From: Globicephala melas
Taxonomy: Eukaryota; Chordata; Mammalia; Artiodactyla; Delphinidae
Direction: 5' to 3'
NCBI RefSeq assembly: GCF_963455315.2
Contig: NC_083320.1
Span: forward strand, 36,570,920 to 36,634,919
DNA: 64,000 nucleotides
Positions 22,390 to 32,355 of this stretch are shown piece after piece. The notes beneath the pieces are model-generated. The model was not told the DNA's origin. It did not search any database and was given only the letters and a program-made list of their open reading frames with translations. Position numbers and translations under genes: made by a program. The stretch's first letter is position 1; the number at the start of each line of letters is the position of its first letter.

Positions 22390-22800
22390 ACGCCAATAGA
22401 GAAATTTATTTGCAGCACTCCCCCCTCCTGGAGGGCTCAGTCCCTGCAGGCAATCTTCTGGAGGGGTCGACCCCAGTGCATCCCCCTTCTGGAGAGGTCG
22501 TTGGCGCTGAAGCCAGGCAGGATTTGGGGGGCACTCAGAATCCTTCTGATGGAGCTCTGCATTTGAAGCCTGGATGCAGGAGTTTTCAGAAAAAGACGGT
22601 GCTGTGCATGATGGCTGTTTGCCTTGATAGATAGACCCCTGAGTCACAAAGGACACTTTGATGCCACCCATGGATTTCCTCATATGCTTCACTGACACAC
22701 GGCACAGTGTCCTCCTTTCCAAAGAGAAGAGTTCAGAGGATTCTTCTCTTGCTGTGATCACTGAGATTTTACAGGGCACTGCTTTCAAGAAGACTGAAGC
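22390..22800 (-). other. GC-rich non-repeat block with an open frame of unknown meaning
   Basis: This block is more GC-rich than its neighbours and I recognise no repeat family in it. A frame of 159 codons (22336-22815, minus) crosses it, but its first codon is TTG. The first ATG is near 22683, leaving about 115 codons, and the frame runs into the MER5-like element at one end and the L1 5' end at the other. No domain, signal peptide or splice pattern is seen. Three related motifs (tcctggaggg, ttctggagggg, ttctggagagg) sit about 30 bases apart at 22425-22500. A decayed processed pseudogene, an unknown LTR or a conserved element are all possible. Confidence 0.3.
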
Positions 22801-23221
22801 TGGGGGCACCTTCAAGATGGCGAAAGATTAAGACGTGAAGATCACCTTCCTCCCCACAAATACATCAAAACTACATCTACATGTGGAACAACTCCTACAC
22901 AGCACCTACTGAACACTGGCAGAAGACCTCAGACTTCCCAAAAGATGCCCTCAGGTGACCTACACTCAGTGGCAGGGCCAAATCCAAAGCTGAACCCAAG
23001 GAGTTGTGCGAACAAAGAAGAGAAAGGGAAATTTCTCCCAGCAGCCTCAGGAGCAGTGGATTAAATCTCCACAATCAACTTGATGTACCCTGCATCTCTG
23101 CAATACCTGAACAGACAACAAATTATACCAAAATTGAGGGGGTGGACTTTGGGAGCAAGTGTAGACTTGGGGTTTGCTGTATGTGACTGACTAGTTTCAG
23201 ATTTATATGTTTATCTTAGTT

Positions 23222-23498
23222 TAGTTTTTAGCGCTTGTTATCATTGGTAGATTTGTTGATAGATTTGGTTGCTCTCTTCCTTTTTTATTTTATATATATA
23301 TTTTTTCTTTTTCTCATTTTGTGAGTGTCTATGTGTATGCTTCTTTGTGTGATTTTGTCTGTATAGCTTTGCTTTTGCCACTTATCCTAGGGTTCTGACT
23401 GGTTTTTTTTTTTTTTTGGTTTCTTCGTTTTTTAGTATAGTTTTTAGCGCTTCTTATTATTGAAGGATTTATTTTTTGCTGTGGTTGCTCACTTCTTT
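23222..23498 (+). repeat. Duplicated unit in the L1 5' UTR
   Basis: The unit tagtttttagcgctt...ggttgctc begins at 23222 and again at 23438. Within the units, ttgttatcattggtagattt corresponds to ttcttattattgaaggattt. They are diverged direct copies. Confidence 0.7.
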
Positions 23499-23524
23499 CT
23501 TTCTTAATTACTTTTTTATTTTTA

Positions 23525-23723
23525 TTTTTTTATTTATTTTTTTTTTTTGCGGTATGTGGCCTCTCCCATCGCGGAGAACAGGTTCCGGACGCGCAGGCTC
23601 AACGGCCATGGCTCACGGGCCCAGCCACTCCGTGGCATGTGGGATCTTCCCGGACCAGGGCACGAACCCGTGTCCCCTGCATCGGCAGGTGGACTCTCAA
23701 CCACTGTGCCACCAGGGAAGCCC
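23525..23723 (-). mobile_element. CHR-type SINE, minus, in L1 5' UTR
   Basis: Read on the plus strand it runs from a T tail and gcggtatgtggcctctccc to ccaccagggaagcc. Flanking direct repeats tacttttttattttta at 23509-23524 and 23724-23739 are identical. Compared with the other copies it lacks a short piece near its 3' end, around the gcccgcgtaccgc region. Confidence 0.93.
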
Positions 23724-24316
23724 TACTTTTTTATTTTTAGTGATTTTATTTATTTACTTTTTCATTTCTTTCTTTCCCTCTTACTTACATCCTTTCATTT
23801 TTTTCTCCCTTTTCTTCTGAGCCGTGTGGCTGACAGGGTCTTTGTGCTGTGGCCGGGTGTCAGGCCTGAGCCTCTGAGGTGGGAGAGCCTAGTTCAGGAC
23901 ATTGGTCCACAAGAGATCTCCTGGCCCCATGTAATATCAAACGGTAAAAGCACTCCCAGGGATCACTATCTCAATGCTAAGACCCAGCTCCACTCAACCA
24001 GCAAGCTACAGTGCTGGACACCCTATGCCAAACAACTAGCAAGACAAGAACACAAACCCACACATTAGCAGAGAGGCTGCCTAAAATCATAATAAGGTCA
24101 TGGACACCCAAAAACACACCACCAGATGCAGACCTGCCCACAAGAAAGACAAGATCCAGCCTCATCCACCAGAACACAGGCACTAGTCCCCTCCACCAGG
24201 AAGCCTACACAACCGACTGAACCAACTTTACTACTGGGACCAGACACCAAAAACAATGGGAACTACAAACCTGCAGTCCGTGAAATGGAGACCCCAAACA
24301 CAGCAAGTTAAGCAAA

Positions 24317-25198
24317 ATGAGAAGACATAGAAATACACAACAGATGAAGAAGCAAGGTAAAAACCCACCACATCATACAAATGAAGACGAAATAGGCAGT
24401 CTACCTGAAAAAGAATTCAGAGTACTGAGAGTAAAGATGATCCAAAATCTTGGAAATAGAATGGAGAAACTACAAGAAACGTTTAACAAGGACCTAGAAG
24501 AACTAAAGAGCAAACAAGCAATGATGAACAACACAATAAATGAAATTAAAAATTCTTTAGAAGGAATCAGTAGCAGAATAACTGAGGCAGAAAACTGGAT
24601 AAGTGATTTGGAAGATAAAGTAGTGGAAATAACTACTGCAGAGCAGAATAAAGAAAAAAGAATGAAAAGAATTGAGGACAGTCTCAGAGACCTCTGGGAG
24701 AACATTAAATGCACCAACATGTGAATTATAGGGGTACAAGAAGAAGAGAACAAAAAAGGGACTGAGAAAATATTTAAAGAGATTATAGGTGAAAACTTCC
24801 CTAATATGGGTAAGGAAATAGTCAATGATGTCCAGGAAACGCAGAGAGCCCCATACAGGATAAATGTAAGGAGAAGCATGTGAAGATACATATTAATCAA
24901 ACTACCAAAAGGTAAATACAAAGAAAAAAAATTAAAAGCAGCAAGGGAAAAACAACAAATAACATAAAAGGGAATCCCCACAAGGTTAACAGCTGATCTT
25001 TCAGGAGAAACTCTGCAAGCCAGAAGGGAGTGGTAGGACATATTTAAAGTGATGAAAGGGAAAATCCCATAACCAAGATTACTCTACCCAGCAAGGATCT
25101 CATTCAGATTCAATGGAGAAATAAAAACCTTTACAGACAAGCAAAAGGTAAGAGAATTCAGCACCGCCAAACCAGCTCTACAACAAATGCTAAAGTAA
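24317..25198 (+). pseudogene. L1 ORF1 pseudogene (RNA-binding chaperone)
   Basis: ORF1p is the trimeric RNA-binding protein that packages L1 RNA in the cytoplasm. Here the first 135 codons are open (24317-24724) and include the conserved EIGSLPEKEFRVLRVKMIQN stretch and the coiled coil with LEELKSKQAMMNNTINEIKN and ITEAENWISDLEDKV. A stop at 24722 then interrupts IKCTNM. The RNA-recognition and C-terminal domains follow in the same general order, with stops after NVRRSM and EW, up to the LQQMLK end at about 25196. The start codon lies in good context after aagcaaa. It cannot make a complete protein; a truncated coiled-coil fragment is the most it could give. Confidence 0.85.
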
Positions 25199-25261
25199 CT
25201 TCTCTAGGCAGGAAACACAAGAGAAGAAAAAGACAATAACAAACCCAAAACAATTAAGACA

Positions 25262-28200
25262 ATGGTAATAGGAACATACATATCGATAACTACCTAAAAC
25301 ATAAATGGATTACATGCTCCAACTGAAAGACATAGACTGGCTGAATGGATACAAAAACAAGACCTGTACATATGTTGTCTACAAGAGACCCACTTCAGAC
25401 CTAGGGACACAACCAGACTGAAACTGAGGGGATGGAAAAAGATATTCCATGCAAATGGACATCAAAAGAAAGCTGGAGTAACAATTCTCATATAAGACAA
25501 AATAGACTTTAAAATAAAGACTATTACAAGAGACAAAGAAGGACAGTACATAATGATCAAGGGATCAATCCAAGAAGATGATATAACAACTGTAAATATT
25601 TATGCACCCAACATAGGAGCACCTCAATACTAAGGTAAATGCTAACAGCCATAAAAGGGGAAATTGACAGTAATACAATCAAAGTAGGGGACTTTAACAC
25701 CCCACTTTTACCAATGGACAGATCACCCAAAATGAAAATAAATAAGGAAACACAAGCTTTAAATGATACATTAAACACAATGGACTTAATTGATATTTAT
25801 AGGACATTCCATCTAAAAACAACAGAATACACTTTCTTCTCAAGTGCTAATGGAACATTCTCCAGGACAGACCATATCTTGGGTCACAAATCAGGCCTTG
25901 GTAAATTTAAGAAAACTGAAATTGTATCAAGTATCTTTTACGACCGAAACACTATTGGATTAGATATCAATTACCGGAAAAAATCAGTAAAAAATACAAA
26001 CACATGGAGGCTAAACAACACACTACTTAAAAACCAAGAGATCACTGAAGAAAACAAAGAGGAAATCAAAAAATACCTAGAAACAAATGACAATGAAAAC
26101 ACGATGGCCCCAAACCTATGGGATGCAGCAAAAGCAGTTCTAAGAGGGAAGTTTATAGCAATACAATCCTATCTCAAGAAAAAAGGAATATCTCAGATAA
26201 ACAACCTAACCTTACACCTAAAACAGTTAGAGAAAGAAAAACAAAAAAACCCCCAAAGTTAGCAGAAGGAAAGAAATCATAAAGATCAGATCAAAATGTA
26301 TGAAAAAAAATGAAGGAAATGATAGCAAATATCGGTATAACTAAAAGTTGGTTCTTTAAGAAGATAAACAAAATTGATAAACCATTAGCCAGACTCAAGA
26401 AAAAAAGGGAGAAGACTCAAATCAATAGAATTAGAAATGAAAAATGAGAAGTAACAAATGACACTGCAGAAATACAAAGGATCATGAGAGAGTACTACAA
26501 GCAACTATATGCCAATAAAATGGACAACCTAGAAGAAATGGACAAATTCGTAGAAAAGCACAAACTTCCAAGACTGAAACAGGAAGAAAGAGAAAATATA
26601 AACAGACCAATCACAAGCACTGAAATTGAGACTGTAATTAAAAATCTTCCAACAAACAAAAGCACAGGGAGGAACACTCTCAAACTCATGCTATGAGGTC
26701 AACATCACCCTGATACCAAAACCAGACAAAGATGTCACAAAAAAAGAAAACTACAGGCCAATATCACTGATGAAAATAGATGCAAAAATCCTCTACAGAA
26801 TACTACCAAACAGAATCCAACAGTACATTCAAAAGATCATACACCATGATCAAATGGTGTTTATCCCAGGAATGCAAGTATTCTTCAATACATGCAAATC
26901 ATTCAATGTGATAAACCACATTAACAAATAGACAGAGAAAACCTGTATGATATCTCAATAGATGCAGAAAAAGCTTTCGACAAATGCAACACCAATTTAT
27001 GATAAAAACCCTCCAGAAAGAAGGCATAGAGGGAACTTACCTCAACGTAATAAAGGCCATATATGACAAACCCACAGGCAACATCGTCCACAATGGTGAA
27101 CAACTGAAACCATTTCCACTAAGATTAGGAACAAGACAAGGTTGCCCACTCTCACCACTATTATTCCACATTGCTTTGGAATTTTTAGGCCACAGCAATC
27201 AGAGAAGAAAAATAAATAAAAGGAATCCAAATCAGAAAAGAAGTAAAGCTGTCACTGTTTGCAGATGACATGATACTATACATAGAGAATCCTAAAGATG
27301 CTACCAGAAAACTACCAGAGCTCATCAATGAATTTGGAAAAGTAGCAGGATGCAAAATTAATGCACAGAAATGTCTTGCATTCCTATACACTAATGAAAA
27401 ATCTGAAAGATAAAGTAAGGAAACACTCCCATTTACCATTGTAACAAAAAGAATAAAATACCTAAGAATACACCTACCTAAGGAGACAAAAGACCTGCAT
27501 GCAGAAAACTATAGGACACTGCTGAAAAAAATTAAAGACGACACAAACAGATGGAGAGATATACCATGTTTTTGGATTGGAAGAATCAACAATGTGAAAA
27601 TGACTATACTACCCACAGCAATCTACAGATTCAGTGCAATCCCTATCAAACTACTAATGGCATTTTTCACAGAACTAGAACATAAAATTTCATAATTTGT
27701 TTGGAAACACAAAAGATCCCAAATAGCCAAAGCAATCTTGAGAAAGAAAAACGGAGCTGGAGGAGTCACGCTCCCTGACTTCAGACTATACTACAAAGCT
27801 ACAGTAATGCAGACAGTATGGTACTGGCACAGAAACAGAAATATAGATCAATGGAACAGGTTAGAAAGCCCAGAGATAAACCCATGCACCTATGGTCACC
27901 TTATCTTTGATAAAGCAGGCAAGAGTATACAGTGGAGAAAAGACAGCCTCTTCAATAAGTAGTGCTGGGAAAACTGGACAGGTACATGTAAAAGTATGAA
28001 ATTAGAACACTGCCTAGCACCATACACAAAAATGAACTAAAAATGGATTAAAGACCTAAATGTAAGGTCAGACACTGTCAAACTCTTAGAGGAAAACATA
28101 GGCAGAACACTCTATGACATAAATCACAGCAAGATCCTTTTTGACCCACCTGCTAAAGAAATGGAAATAAAAACAAAAATAAGCAAATGGGATCTGATGA

Positions 28201-28975
28201 AACTTCAAACCTTTTGCACAGAAAAGGAAACCATAAACAAGATGAAAGATGACCCTCATAATGGGAGAAAATATTTGCAAACAAAGCAACTGACAAAAGG
28301 ATTAATCTCCAAAATACACAAGCAGCTCATGCAGCTCAATATCAAAAAAACAAACAACCCAATCCAAAAATGGGCAGAAGACCTAGATAGACATTTCTGC
28401 AAAGAAGATATACAGATTGCCAACAAACACATGAAAGGATGCTCAACATCACTAATCATTAGAGAAATGCAAATCAAAACTACAATGAGGTATCACCTCA
28501 AACCAGTCAGAATGTCCATCATCAAAAAATCTACAAACAATAGATGATGTAGAGGGTGTGGAGAAAAGGGAACCCTCTTGTACTGTTGGTCGGAATGTAA
28601 ATTGATACAGCCACTATGGAGAACAGTATGGTTCCTTAAAAAACTAAAAAAGAACTACCATACGACCCAGCAATCCCACTACTGGGCATATACCCTGAGA
28701 AAGCCATAATTCAAAAAAAGTCATGTACCACAATGTTCACTGCAGCTCTATTTACCATAGCCAGGACATGGAAGCAACCTAAGAGTCCATCGACATATGA
28801 ATGGATAAAGAAGATGTGGTACATATATACAATGGAATATTACTCCGCCATAAAAAGAAACGAAATTGAGTTATTTGTAGCGAGGTGGATGGACCTAGAG
28901 ACTGTCATACAGAGTGAAGTAAGTCAGAAAGAGAAAAACAAATACAGTATGCTAACGCATATATATGGAATCTAA
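25262..28975 (+). pseudogene. L1 ORF2 pseudogene (endonuclease-reverse transcriptase)
   Basis: ORF2p nicks target DNA and copies L1 RNA at the nick. The endonuclease part is recognisable: YICCLQETHF (25367-25396), GDFNTP near 25687 and RTDHILGHK near 25874. The catalytic histidine in the DHN motif is replaced by arginine (codon 25945-25947, DRN). Stops occur soon after the start (ITT*N) and at 25630. In the reverse transcriptase, about 105 bases after NLPTNKSTGR (26667) are deleted relative to related copies. RQGCPLSPLLFHIALEFL (27130-27183) and the catalytic FADD box (27258-27269) are still readable but lie in different frames. The C-terminal part includes KKNGAGGVTLPDFRLYYKAT (27741), CWSECKLIQPLW-type cysteine text near 28580, and ends at HIYGI (28972). 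It is nonfunctional. Confidence 0.88.
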
Positions 28976-29340
28976 AAAAAAAAAAAAAAAAGTGTTCTGA
29001 AGAACCTAGGGGCAGGACAGGAATAAAGACGCAGATGTAGGGAATGGACTTGAGGACATGGGGTGAGTGAAAGGTAAACTGGGATGAAGTGAGAGAGTGG
29101 CTTGGACATATATACACTACTGAATGTAAAATAGATAGCTAGTGGGAAGCAGCCACATAGCACAGGGAGATCAGCTTGGTGCTTTGTGTCCTCCTAGGGG
29201 GTGGGATAGGGAGGGTGGGAGGGAGACACAAGAGGGAGGAGATATGGGGATGGATGTATATGTATACCTGATTCACTTTGTTATTACAGCAGGAACCAAC
29301 AAACCATTGTAAAGCAATTATACTCAAATAAAGATGTTAA
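28976..29340 (+). repeat. L1 3' UTR and A tail
   Basis: Contains an A run at 28974-28991, ctgaagaacctaggggcagg, a G-rich tract (gtgggatagggagggtggga, 29201-29220) with potential for G-quadruplex formation, and the terminal caaataaagatgttaaaa. The same 3' UTR is seen at 7286, 10957, 21429, 35065 and 54622, linking those copies to one group. Confidence 0.9.
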
Positions 29341-29723
29341 AAAAAAAAGGAAAACATTCATGTGAACCACTGAAAAGGAAGAAACCAAAAAAAAAATTAT
29401 TTCCTTTTTTTCACCATCCTTATAAAAACATACACTTGCCATTTAAGGTTATAGGAGTGCATGGATGTGGGAAGGTTTCCATAGTGATGAATATTTACAG
29501 AGAAAGTGGCAGCTCTCCTATCACACATCCAGCAGGTTGGTGAGCATGTTTCTTTACCTTCTGTGGGAATACGATATGTATCTAGTTTTTGGAGCAATTT
29601 TTATCCCAGTGTCTTATCATGAAGAACACTAAGTAACCTCTGTTCCACAAATTAATGAGAGGTTCATTCTCTGATGCTGAAGAACCCACTAAGAAAATTA
29701 CACTTCCATTAGAAATTCTAAGC

Positions 29724-29931
29724 CAGGGTGTCTCAACCTCAGCAGTATTTACATCTGAGCCAGATGATTCTTTGACATGGGGCTGTCCTGTGCACGTAGG
29801 TCCTTTAACAGTATCCCTGGCCCCTACTCACTAGATGCCAGTGGCATCCTTTAGTTGTGAAAACAAAAATGTCTCCAGACATTGCTAAATACCTACCATA
29901 GAATCAAAATTGCCCAAGTTAAGAAACACTG
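29724..29931 (-). mobile_element. MER20 hAT-type DNA transposon, minus
   Basis: A nearly complete copy of about 208 bp, starting at cagggtgtctcaacc and ending at taagaaacactg as worn terminal inverted repeats. The internal blocks are tggggctgtcctgtgcac, ccctggcccctactcacta, gatgccagtggcatc and atgtctccagacattgct, diagnostic for MER20 on the minus strand. Confidence 0.88.
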
Positions 29932-30403
29932 CTCTATGCATATAATGTAATTTTATATCTAGCTAGGAATATTTTATCAGGATCATTATCATTGGAGCAT
30001 TGTGGTATGCCCACGTTGTTGTGATACTCATTTTTCCACTAGATATTAGTTCTCAAAACCATGGCAAAATGTTCTTGTCAAATTGGACATACTCCATTAC
30101 ATCAATATTATTATCAACTTTCTAAACATCTATCATGAAGGAGTCTCTGCTCTTAGCATTGTAATGTATTAAGTAGTATGGAAGAAAGAAGATGGAGAAA
30201 AAAATAATAGCATCACTACGCGGTGTTGCTAATGTTAGTCTCCCCTTTCCAAATGTTCTGGCCCTTTAGCATCCTAGAATTATTTGTAAGTAGACAGAGA
30301 CTAAACTTGGCAACTCAGAGGAGATTCAATCAATTCTATTCTTTTTCTTCTCTTTCACGTCACTTCAGACTTTTACAACCCTTGCCTTGTTATAAGAATG
30401 TGG
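29932..30403. other. Unassigned sequence
   Basis: No repeat or gene recognised. AT-rich. Confidence 0.5.
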
Positions 30404-30617
30404 GGCTTCCCTGGTGGCGCAGTGGTTGAGAGTCCGCCTGTCGATGAAGGGGACACGGGTTCGTGCCCCGGTCTGGGAAGATCCCACATGCCGCGGAGCG
30501 GCTGGGCCCGTGAGCCATGGCCGCTGAGCCTGCGTGTCCGGAGCCTGTGCTCCACAACAGGAGAGGCCACAGCAGTGAGAGGCCCGCGTACCGCAAAAAA
30601 AGAAAAAAAAAAAAAAA
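30404..30617 (+). mobile_element. CHR-type SINE, plus
   Basis: Full length, with a well preserved A box (tggcgcagtgg) and B box (ggttcgtgcc) and an A-rich tail. A possible imperfect target duplication is aagaatgtgg (30394-30403) versus aaaaaagtgg (30612-30621). Its near identity to the copies at 13124 and 45583 suggests a recently active subfamily. Confidence 0.93.
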
Positions 30618-31261
30618 GTGGATAAGAAATTCCACATTATGTGGAAATTCATTATAAGAAAGGTATAGAAAATCAGTTTGTTGCTATAATTTTATCTTTA
30701 ACTTGGAGATCATCTACCTTGTGAACTCTCAATATTTTGCATGATTCTACCAAAAGGTAGTTATGAATAATGGCTTGGCTGGATAATTGGGCCCCAGTGG
30801 CATCAGTTGGGTCCTTAGCCTTTTTGCCAGCACAAGTCAATCAGTATGACAACTGTTGAAATTACATTAATCTTACGTCAACTAGGAGAATGGTAAGGCA
30901 AAATAATCTACTCTAAACAAATGGATTTAATAAAGAAAGAAATACTGAAAAAAATTTAAGAACAATGGGAAAGATATATGAATTAGAGCAGTTTCCATGT
31001 AGTCTCCCAGAGGTTAAGTGAAGAGTCCCCAGTACTTTCCAATTCTAAGTGAAGATCCCATTAACAAGTGATTTCGTCTAAATGCTAAGTGAATGGTGTA
31101 TCCCATAGTTTATACTAGAGTTTAATGGAGACTCTCATCAAAGGTGAGGGCGACTTCACAGAAGATCTGAGAATTATTCTGAGTTTTGTAGGAAAATTAA
31201 ATTTTGTACAACTATAGAGAGATGAGGAAGACACTCAAATGGTAGCAGAAGAGTAGATAAT

Positions 31262-31325
31262 GTCAAAGGGAAAGGAGGAAGGGAGAGAGGACAAAGAGAA
31301 GGGGGAAAAGGGGGGAGAGAGAGAA
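31262..31325 (+). repeat. Purine-rich simple repeat
   Basis: Sixty bases of nearly pure A/G (aaaggaggaagggagagagg and onward). Confidence 0.7.
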
Positions 31326-31555
31326 TAACCAGTGTTTTAGAGTAATATTTGGAAAGATTAAATATATATAGATTGTCTTAAGTTGGGAAGAGAACTTTTG
31401 GGTTAAACCAAGTTTAAAACTACAGAATGGAGCCAAATGCTAAATAACGGCAGAGGAGCAGTATGGGAAAGTTTGTAAGTACATGGGTCAAAAATAGCAA
31501 CCAGTGTTCGTGCACCGTGGAATGAGGCTAGGGATTCTGTGCATGTATGTTTTAT

Positions 31556-31578
31556 TTGTGTGTGTGTGTGTGTGTGTG
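31556..31578 (+). repeat. (TG)n microsatellite
   Basis: About eleven uninterrupted TG units. Confidence 0.9.
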
Positions 31579-31910
31579 ATCACATAAGACTCTATTATTT
31601 TTATTTGAATGAGAATTTCAGGATATGTGACGTGATTCTCTTTCACATAGCGGGAACGTTGCTTGGGCTTCAGGATCCCAATCAACAATGTAATGATAAA
31701 GAACCTCTGACACACACATGCACAACATAACTGGCCTGATTTTTCAAGTCTCGAGGCATCTATAAGGCATCTATGATTGCCTGGTAGCATGGAGAATTCT
31801 CTTTAAATCTTGTATCAAAACAAGACAATAAAATAAAGAATTACACATACAAATTACATATACTATTCATTTCCAAATATATATATATGGAAATAAATGT
31901 CGAAATAGAC

Positions 31911-31911
<1 letters not shown>

Positions 31912-31958
<47 letters not shown>
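31912..31958 (+). repeat. (CA)n microsatellite
   Basis: About 23 uninterrupted CA units followed by a short AT run. A good candidate for length variation. Confidence 0.95.
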
Positions 31959-31964
<6 letters not shown>

Positions 31965-32129
31965 TCTAGTTTCATATACTAGAAGGAAATGCAGCATTGT
32001 TATTTCAGAATATTTGAATCATGAGTGATGGGCATATTTTAATTTTCCTCTTTATATATATATATATGCATTTCTCAACATTTATCATTATTTAATCAGA
32101 AAACATATATCAATATTAATTGACATTTA

Positions 32130-32355
32130 TGAACACTTCATGTGAGCCATGGACTATGCTAAATACACAGCTTATCTCATTAAATTCTTAAAATAGCCCC
32201 TTGTGGTAGATCTTACATGATCCACATAGTGCAGATGAGGAAAATGGAATAGGAAAGGTTGAAAATATCCAGGTCCTACAGTTTATAAGTGGAAAAGCTA
32301 AAACTGAACCCCAGCCATTGTAACTCAAGAGCCTGCATTTTTCACCATAGAGTGT
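32130..32355 (-). repeat. MIR SINE, minus
   Basis: Blocks gagccatggactatgctaaa, cttatctcattaaattctta, gcagatgaggaaaatggaat and gaaccccagccattgtaact then caagagcctgca match the MIR reverse complement nearly end to end. Confidence 0.8.

Larger units (their letters stand above)
22801..24316 (+). promoter_or_regulatory. L1 5' UTR / internal promoter region
   Basis: The first bases contain the aagatggcg motif, matching the YY1 site (AAnATGGC) found at the start of many mammalian L1 promoters. Conserved UTR text follows (catcaaaactacatctacat, cttcccaaaagatgcc). The middle is T-rich and contains two related units about 216 bases apart at 23222-23282 and 23438-23498. It is interrupted by a SINE at 23525-23723. 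Activity cannot be judged from sequence. Confidence 0.65.
22801..29340 (+). mobile_element. Nearly full-length L1 LINE, inactive, about 6.5 kb
   Basis: All L1 regions are present in order: a 5' UTR starting at cttcaagatggcgaaag, ORF1 (24317-25198), a short spacer, ORF2 (25262-28975), a 3' UTR from about 28976 with a G-rich strand tract (29195-29245), and the aataaagatgttaaa end with an A tail at 29340. A CHR SINE lies in the 5' UTR. Both ORFs have stops and frameshifts and ORF2 has an internal deletion, so it cannot move by itself. I found no convincing target-site duplication, perhaps because one flank has decayed. Confidence 0.9.
30622..32120. other. Unassigned sequence with microsatellites
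   Basis: No gene. Contains a purine-rich patch (31262-31325), a TG run and a long CA run listed separately. Confidence 0.5.

Noticed and set aside
24373..25041. A 222-codon minus-strand open frame opposite L1 ORF1
   Set aside because: It is antisense to ORF1. The low T content of the L1 sense strand leaves few stops on the opposite strand. No domain.
22801..29340. An active, retrotransposition-competent L1
   Set aside because: Stops in both ORFs, a deletion in the reverse transcriptase, and loss of the endonuclease histidine rule it out.
31912..31958. Possible CRISPR-like periodic array
   Set aside because: A plain CA dinucleotide repeat with no spacers. The genome is mammalian.
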